From NCBI GenBank assembly GCA_016787345.1, contig JAEUUU010000096.1, positions 1-54,270 of the forward strand: DNA of 54,270 nt. The letters run 5' to 3'. Under the pieces are notes generated by a model. That model saw only the letters and a list, made by a program, of their open reading frames with translations. It ran no database searches and was not told the origin of the DNA. Position 1 is the first letter of the stretch; each line of letters opens with the position of its first letter. The position numbers were made by a program, and so were the translations under genes. This DNA comes from Saprospiraceae bacterium (GTDB taxonomy: Bacteria > Bacteroidota > Bacteroidia > Chitinophagales > Saprospiraceae). This document shows positions 49,736 through 54,270 of the stretch, piece after piece.

Positions 49736-50557
49736 ATGGAAAAGAAGCGCTTGCTTATCGTCACCCAGGAGATGGAGCCCTATACCGAAGGCAACGATAT
49801 TTCTGCTCTGGTGGCGAAACTCCCAAAATTTTTTCAGGATAGCGGGTACGAATTGCGGATTTTGATGCCCCGTTACGGCACCGTGAACGAACGCCGCCAC
49901 CGCCTGCACGAAGTTGTGCGACTCTCCGGGATGAATATTATTGTCGACGACGACGATTACCCGCTGATCATCAAAGTCGCCTCTTTGCCCAACTCCCGGC
50001 TCCAGGTCTATTTTCTGGATAATGAAGATTTTTTCAAACGCAAATTCGTGTTTGAAGATTCCGACGGCTCCGCTTTCGACGACAACGTGGACCGCGCCGT
50101 GTTCTTCTGCAAAGGCGCGATCGAAACCGTAAAAAAATTCGGCTGGTCGCCCGATGTCGTCATGTGCCACGGCTGGATGACAAGCCTGATCCCCTTCTAC
50201 CTGAAAACAGCATACAAAACGGAGCCGTTGTTCTCCCAATCACAGGTGGTGTACAACGTGTACAACACCCCGCACGAGCGCCTCGGCGCCGAGCGCTTTT
50301 TCCAAAAAGCAGCCATCAATAATTTGTCGCTGGGCGATCTCGAACCCTTCCGCGACGGCGACGGGCTTTCGATGCACAATGGCGCCGCCGCCTTTGCCGA
50401 TGCACTCATCGTAGGCAGCGCGGAGATCGAGCCGAACGTTGATTACCTGTCCGTCGCTCAGGACAAACCGGTACTCCCCTTCAAAAACGAGGACGAAATG
50501 CTGCAGGCTTACCTGGAATTTTTCCGTACCCTCACCGAAGCGGAAGTATCCCAGTGA
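49736..50557 (+). CDS. Short GlgA-like protein: N-terminal glycogen/starch synthase domain only
   Basis: The 273-residue protein aligns with the N-terminal GT5 domain of glycogen synthase: RLLIVTQEMEPYTEG, VAKLPKFFQDSGYELRILMPRYGTVNERRHRLHEVVRL, VYFLDNEDFFKRKFVF, NVDRAVFFCKGAIETVKKFGWSPDVVMCHGWMTSLIPFYLK and VVYNVYNTPHE. The C-terminal ADP-glucose domain is absent, and the KxGGL motif near the N-terminus reads TEGNDIS, so glycogen synthase activity is unlikely. Short forms of this kind occur next to DUF4270 and glmS in Bacteroidota; their job is unknown. The gene has its own promoter and precedes the DUF4270 gene, from which it is separated by an inverted repeat. Confidence 0.85.
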   Translation: MEKKRLLIVTQEMEPYTEGNDISALVAKLPKFFQDSGYELRILMPRYGTVNERRHRLHEVVRLSGMNIIVDDDDYPLIIKVASLPNSRLQVYFLDNEDFFKRKFVFEDSDGSAFDDNVDRAVFFCKGAIETVKKFGWSPDVVMCHGWMTSLIPFYLKTAYKTEPLFSQSQVVYNVYNTPHERLGAERFFQKAAINNLSLGDLEPFRDGDGLSMHNGAAAFADALIVGSAEIEPNVDYLSVAQDKPVLPFKNEDEMLQAYLEFFRTLTEAEVSQ

Positions 50558-50564
50558 TTATAGG

Positions 50565-50670
50565 GGGGTGATGAGGGTTGATAAGGGTTTATAAGGTTGA
50601 TAAAAGGAGGGTGGGCGCTCTCGGTTTATTTTCCTTTATCAACCTTATCAACCCTTTCAACCTCATAAAC
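50565..50670. repeat. 9-base tandem words in an inverted pair (same family as 23.6 kb)
   Basis: Left arm 50565-50623 has GGTTGATAA/GGGTTTATAA-type words and the core AAAAGGAGGGTGGGCGCTCT. The right arm (50631-50670) is inverted (TTATCAACC, CCTTTATCAACC). The left arm differs from the 23.6 kb copy at only a few positions. Confidence 0.85.
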
Positions 50671-50682
50671 TTTGCCACCATC

Positions 50683-52020
50683 ATGCTCAGAATTTTCACA
50701 GCCGGCCTCCTTGGCGCCGCGCTCCTTGCCGCCTGTAACAAACCTTCGCCTTTCGGCGCCGATCTGCTCGACGACCAACTGGCCGATTATGCTTTTACGG
50801 ACACCTTGACCGTCAATTATACCGTCATTCGGGAAGATAGCATTCTTACCTCCGACCGTTCTTTTACCGCCGATTATTTCCTCTGCGGACAACTCAACGA
50901 CCCCAGTTTCGGCGTCTCACGCTCCGATATCTACTCCCTGCTGCAACTCGACGACCTCAATCCGGGCTTTAAGGCCACCGATGTGCTCGACTCCATCGAG
51001 CTTATCCTGCGCTACGATGCTCCGGGAATTTACGGCGATACCAGTCAGCCAGTCAACCTCAGGGTCTACCGCCTGAGCGATCAGCTGCGCTGGGATGAAG
51101 ACTATTACTCCAACGAATCGCTCGCCGCCGCCGAAGAACTCGGCTCGCTCGACTTCCTGCCACGCCCCACTACCCAGATCAACAATCCCTTCGATACCGC
51201 CGCCGACGCAACCAAGTATACCTATATCAAAGTGCCGCTCAGCCAGGCTTTCGGCCAAATGCTGATGGGCATGGACAGCCTGAAACTCAGCAACGATACC
51301 TTGTTCTGGGATGAATTGAACGGCCTGAAAATCAGCGTCTCCTCGCCCTCGCAACCCGGCGTCATGCTGGCCTTTGACCTCAACAACAGCCTCAGCCGAA
51401 TCCGCCTGCATTACACCCGCGATACCAACCACCTGAAATTCGACTACTTCTTCGCCGCCAATAAATTCATGCAATTCCAGCATGAGTACAACGGCGCCCC
51501 GGCCGGGCAGCAAATCAACCAACTCAACCCGGACTACCTCTACCTGCAAGGCATGGGCGGCCTCAAACTGAAAGTAGAAGTGCCCTATGCCGACCGCTTC
51601 GAAGACATCGCGGTCAACAAAGCCGAACTGGTTTTCTCCGTCGCCAACCCCAACAACGACCCCGGAACCCTGCTGCCGGCCGACCAACTGGTCAGCACCG
51701 AATCGCGTGGCGATACGACATTTATACTGACCAGCGACGTACTTTTCTCCCTCGGCATCACGCTTTCGGGCGGCTTCGCAGCTTTCGGCGGTACGCCGGA
51801 AATCGAAATCCTGAACAATACCGCCGTCAACCGATACCGGCTCACGGCCACCCAGCGTTTTCAGGACATGGTCGACGACACCAGCGGCGACGTCAAGAAC
51901 CGAACCTTTTACATCAATGTTTACCCCCAGCGCGCGTCCGCCATGCGAACCATTCTGCATGGCCCTGGCAGCACAAGCTATCCGGCCAAACTGGAATTGA
52001 AATACACAAGAATTAAATGA
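50683..52020 (+). CDS. DUF4270 lipoprotein
   Basis: The 445-residue protein has a lipoprotein signal with Cys18 (ALLAAC), then NKPSPFGADLLDDQLADYAFTDTLTVNYTVIREDSILTSDRSFTADYFLCGQLNDPSFG, the typical DUF4270 opening in which a Gly-Leu-Asp segment and the phrase on dropping in reference to size (GQLNDPxFG) are conserved. The remainder is beta-rich (SIELILRYDAPGIYGDT, KLKVEVPYADRFEDIAVNKAELVF). It is exported and lipid-anchored; the function is unknown. ATG 50683 follows the inverted repeat. Its position between the GlgA-like gene and glmS is a conserved Bacteroidota arrangement. Confidence 0.88.
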   Translation: MLRIFTAGLLGAALLAACNKPSPFGADLLDDQLADYAFTDTLTVNYTVIREDSILTSDRSFTADYFLCGQLNDPSFGVSRSDIYSLLQLDDLNPGFKATDVLDSIELILRYDAPGIYGDTSQPVNLRVYRLSDQLRWDEDYYSNESLAAAEELGSLDFLPRPTTQINNPFDTAADATKYTYIKVPLSQAFGQMLMGMDSLKLSNDTLFWDELNGLKISVSSPSQPGVMLAFDLNNSLSRIRLHYTRDTNHLKFDYFFAANKFMQFQHEYNGAPAGQQINQLNPDYLYLQGMGGLKLKVEVPYADRFEDIAVNKAELVFSVANPNNDPGTLLPADQLVSTESRGDTTFILTSDVLFSLGITLSGGFAAFGGTPEIEILNNTAVNRYRLTATQRFQDMVDDTSGDVKNRTFYINVYPQRASAMRTILHGPGSTSYPAKLELKYTRIK

Positions 52021-52030
52021 AATTGGGGAT

Positions 52031-52077
52031 GATTATAATCAACCCTTATAATCAACCCTTTCAATCTATCAACAACA
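52031..52077. repeat. Short run of AATCAACCC words before glmS
   Basis: The words ATAATCAACCC and AATCAACCC / TTCAATCTATCAAC occur in roughly 9-11-base phase immediately upstream of the glmS ATG. They belong to the 9-base family at 50.6 kb. No inverted partner is seen. Confidence 0.6.
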
Positions 52078-53919
52078 ATGTGCGGAATAGTCGCCTACAT
52101 CGGCGCCAAAAAAGCCTACCCGGTGCTCATTACGGGTCTGCAACGACTGGAATACCGCGGTTACGACAGTGCCGGTATTGCTCTGCAAAACGGCCACCTG
52201 AACGTTTATAAGAAAAAAGGCAAGGTCGCCGACCTGGTAGAATTTACCCGCGATAAAGACATCAGCGGCCACATCGGTATGGGCCATACCCGCTGGGCTA
52301 CCCACGGGAAGCCCGACGACATCAACGCTCACCCGCACCGCAGCGGCGACGGGCGTTTGGTGCTGATCCACAACGGCATTATCGAAAACTACGCCGTGCT
52401 CAAAAGCGCCCTGCTCAAGCACGGGCATACTTTCACCAGCGAGACGGATACCGAAGTGCTCGTTCACCTCATCGAAGAGGTGCAGCGCCGCGAAAACCTG
52501 CCGCTCGAAGAAGCCGTCCGCCAGGCCCTGACACGGGTGCACGGCGCCTATGCCATCGTGGTGATGGACCGCGAAGATCCGGGCAAACTCGTCGCCGCGC
52601 GCAAATCGAGCCCCCTCGTGATCGGCATCGGCAAATCCGAATACCTGATCGCCTCCGACGCCACCCCGATCGTCGAACACACCAAAAACGTCGTGTACCT
52701 CAACGACGAGGAAGTCGCCACCATCACCATGGCCGACGGGCTCGTCGTCAAGACCCTGCGCAACGAAGTGATGACCCCCACCGCCCACGAGATCGAACTC
52801 GAAATCGAACAACTGGAAAAGGGCGGCTACGACTACTTCATGCTCAAGGAAATTTTCGAGCAGCCCACGACCATTGCCGAGTGTATGCGCGGCCGCCTCA
52901 ACGCCGATGAAGGCTGGGTGCGACTGGGCGGCATGGTAGAGTATCAGAAACGTATGATCAACGCCCAGCGCATGATTATCCTGGGCTGCGGCACCTCCTG
53001 GCATGCCGGCATGATCGCCGAATACCTCTTCGAAGAACTGGCCCGCCTGCCCGTGGAGGTCGAATACGCCTCCGAATTCCGCTACCGCGACCCGGTCGTA
53101 CGCGACCACGACGTGGTGCTGGCCATCTCCCAGTCGGGCGAAACCGCCGATACCTTCGCTGCCCTCGAACTGGCCAAAGCCCGCGGCGCCCTCACCTACG
53201 GCATCGTCAACGTCGTAGGCTCCTCCATCGCGCGCCTCACCCACAGCGGTTCGTATATTCACGTTGGTCCGGAGATCGGCGTGGCGTCCACCAAAGCGTT
53301 CACCGGCCAGGTCACCATGCTCACCATGATGGCCCTGCTGCTGGGTTATGAACGCGGCTTTTTGCCCAAATCCCAGTACCAGAAACTGGTGCAGGAACTG
53401 GCCCTCATCCCCGGAAAAGTCGAGCGCCTGCTCGAAACCTGCCACGAACAGGTCAAATACATCGCCGGCGAGTTCAAGGACGCCGAGAATGCCCTGTACC
53501 TCGGGCGGGGGTATAATTTCCCCGTCGCGCTCGAAGGCGCCCTGAAACTCAAGGAAATCTCCTACATTCACGCCGAAGGCTACCCGGCGGCCGAAATGAA
53601 ACACGGCCCCATCGCCCTGATCGACGAGAATATGCCCGTGTTCGTGATCGCCACCAACCGGGGCGCCTACGACAAAATCGTATCCAATATCCAGGAGGTC
53701 AAAGCCCGCAAGGGCGTGGTGACGGCCGTCGTCAATGAAGGCGACGAAACCATCAAAAAACTGGCCGACTATACCATCGAAATCCCCGAAACCGAAGATT
53801 GTTTTTCACCGCTGCTCTCGGTCATTCCGCTCCAGTTGCTGGCCTACCACATCGCCGTCCTGCGCGGCTGCGACGTGGATCAGCCGCGGAACCTGGCCAA
53901 GTCGGTAACTGTTGAATGA
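52078..53919 (+). CDS. glmS: Glutamine--fructose-6-phosphate aminotransferase (isomerizing)
   Basis: GlmS makes glucosamine 6-phosphate from fructose 6-phosphate and glutamine, feeding peptidoglycan and lipopolysaccharide synthesis. The 613-residue protein has the N-terminal glutamine amidotransferase domain, with Cys2 as nucleophile (MCGIVAYIG), LQRLEYRGYDSAGIA, HTRWATHGKP and HNGIIENY, and the SIS isomerase domains (ILGCGTSWHAG, AISQSGETADTFAAL, ASTKAFTGQ, ALEGALKLKEISYIHAEGYPAAEMKHGPIAL). The end reads LAKSVTVE as in the family. Length is normal. ATG 52078 is obligatory because Cys2 must be N-terminal. It follows DUF4270 after a short repeat and is followed by a repeat and a DUF4290 gene. 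Confidence 0.97.
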   Translation: MCGIVAYIGAKKAYPVLITGLQRLEYRGYDSAGIALQNGHLNVYKKKGKVADLVEFTRDKDISGHIGMGHTRWATHGKPDDINAHPHRSGDGRLVLIHNGIIENYAVLKSALLKHGHTFTSETDTEVLVHLIEEVQRRENLPLEEAVRQALTRVHGAYAIVVMDREDPGKLVAARKSSPLVIGIGKSEYLIASDATPIVEHTKNVVYLNDEEVATITMADGLVVKTLRNEVMTPTAHEIELEIEQLEKGGYDYFMLKEIFEQPTTIAECMRGRLNADEGWVRLGGMVEYQKRMINAQRMIILGCGTSWHAGMIAEYLFEELARLPVEVEYASEFRYRDPVVRDHDVVLAISQSGETADTFAALELAKARGALTYGIVNVVGSSIARLTHSGSYIHVGPEIGVASTKAFTGQVTMLTMMALLLGYERGFLPKSQYQKLVQELALIPGKVERLLETCHEQVKYIAGEFKDAENALYLGRGYNFPVALEGALKLKEISYIHAEGYPAAEMKHGPIALIDENMPVFVIATNRGAYDKIVSNIQEVKARKGVVTAVVNEGDETIKKLADYTIEIPETEDCFSPLLSVIPLQLLAYHIAVLRGCDVDQPRNLAKSVTVE

Positions 53920-54007
53920 GGATTTGAAGATTCGAGGATTCGAGGATTTGACCCTGTCGCTTCCTCGAATCCTCGAATCCTCGAATCCTCGAATCCTCCA
54001 TCATATC
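53920..54007. repeat. 8-base GAGGATTC words in an inverted pair
   Basis: Right after the glmS stop, GAGGATTTGAAGATTC and GAGGATTCGAGGATTT words run in 8-base phase (to about 53949). A short 13-base core precedes the inverted words TCGAATCC, repeated four times to about 53998. The word family is the same as at 2.4 kb and 35.1 kb. Confidence 0.85.
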
Positions 54008-54270
54008 ATGAACAACTTAGAAATCTCCTACAACACCGAACGCGACGACATTCGCTACCCGGAATATGGGCGCACCATACAGGACATGCTGCGCTACGCC
54101 AAATCCATTGAAGAGCAACCCAAACGGCAAAAAACCGTGGAAGCCATCATCCGCATGATGGAACTCCTCAACCCGGTGGGCAACCGCAACATGGACGACT
54201 ACCGCGAAAAGCTCTGGAACCATGCTTTTGCCATTGCCGGCTACGACCTCGACGTGACGCCGCCCAGCGG
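54008..54270 (+). CDS. DUF4290 protein, N-terminal part (runs past window end)
   Basis: The 87 visible residues (MNNLEISYNTERDDIRYPEYGRTIQDML ... MMELLNPVGNRNMDDYREKLWNHAFAIAGYDLDVTPPS) match the start of DUF4290, with the typical N-terminal YNTxRxxIxxPEYGRxIQ and the KLWxH...LDV segment. The protein is cytoplasmic, of unknown function, restricted to Bacteroidota as far as I know. The frame is open at the right edge. It follows glmS after an inverted repeat. Confidence 0.85.
   Translation, partial: MNNLEISYNTERDDIRYPEYGRTIQDMLRYAKSIEEQPKRQKTVEAIIRMMELLNPVGNRNMDDYREKLWNHAFAIAGYDLDVTPPS

Overview
The window looks like a GC-rich member of the Bacteroidota, most likely class Saprospiria. The evidence is: a T9SS type A sorting domain protein; a carboxypeptidase-regulatory-domain TonB receptor; Bacteroidota-only families (DUF4270, DUF4290, DUF6624); a DAHP synthase with a C-terminal chorismate mutase; several good matches to the Bacteroidota -7 promoter box TAnnTTTG; and the gene order short GlgA-like protein, DUF4270 lipoprotein, glmS, DUF4290, which I know as a Bacteroidota arrangement. 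I see no rRNA, tRNA, CRISPR array or complete insertion sequence.

Layout. 1-3.8 kb: end of a tryptophan operon (trpB, trpA, DAHP synthase/chorismate mutase), with a membrane thioredoxin-like gene on the opposite strand between trpB and trpA. 3.9-6.7 kb: a minus-strand operon of a small secreted protein, an Lgt-fold membrane protein and a radical SAM enzyme of the tetraether-lipid-synthase (Tes) type; this is the most intriguing locus. 6.8-12.2 kb: DNA repair (ogt, an AlkD-like glycosylase), an ABC exporter half, a VanX-like dipeptidase and a secreted hydrolase. 12.2-21.4 kb: acyl-CoA ligase, a ketoacyl synthase III homologue with altered active-site residues, a TonB receptor, a symporter/hydrolase pair and a FabG-like reductase. 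21.7-29.5 kb: two helical-repeat proteins of unknown function, the 1025-residue T9SS cargo protein and an MltA-like lytic transglycosylase. 29.6-35.1 kb: a surface-polysaccharide locus (flippase, glycosyltransferase, tiny membrane protein, O-antigen polymerase/ligase-like protein, TolC-like protein) with an AT-rich GxxExxY gene inserted. 35.2-41.9 kb: OmpH/Skp chaperone, acetyltransferase, EamA transporter, CNNM/HlyC protein, large GT-C-like membrane protein and canonical FabH. 41.9-42.6 kb: nested miniature repeats. 42.6-54.3 kb: DUF6624 protein, sorbosone-dehydrogenase-like lipoprotein, BASS transporter, outer-membrane barrel, proline-iminopeptidase-like lipoprotein, Crp/Fnr regulator, purine nucleoside phosphorylase, dihydrofolate reductase, then GlgA-like, DUF4270, glmS and the start of a DUF4290 gene.

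A second theme is the intergenic DNA. Many gaps hold degenerate tandem words with a 7-9 base period, often as an inverted pair around a short core, with a different word family in each gap. Two families at four loci share a core resembling AAAAGG...GCTCTCGG. They look like non-coding repetitive or mobile elements rather than regulatory sites of single genes.

All calls come from reading sequence and motifs by eye; no database search was run. Starts were moved downstream of the longest open frame where a signal peptide, family N-terminus or promoter box supported it.
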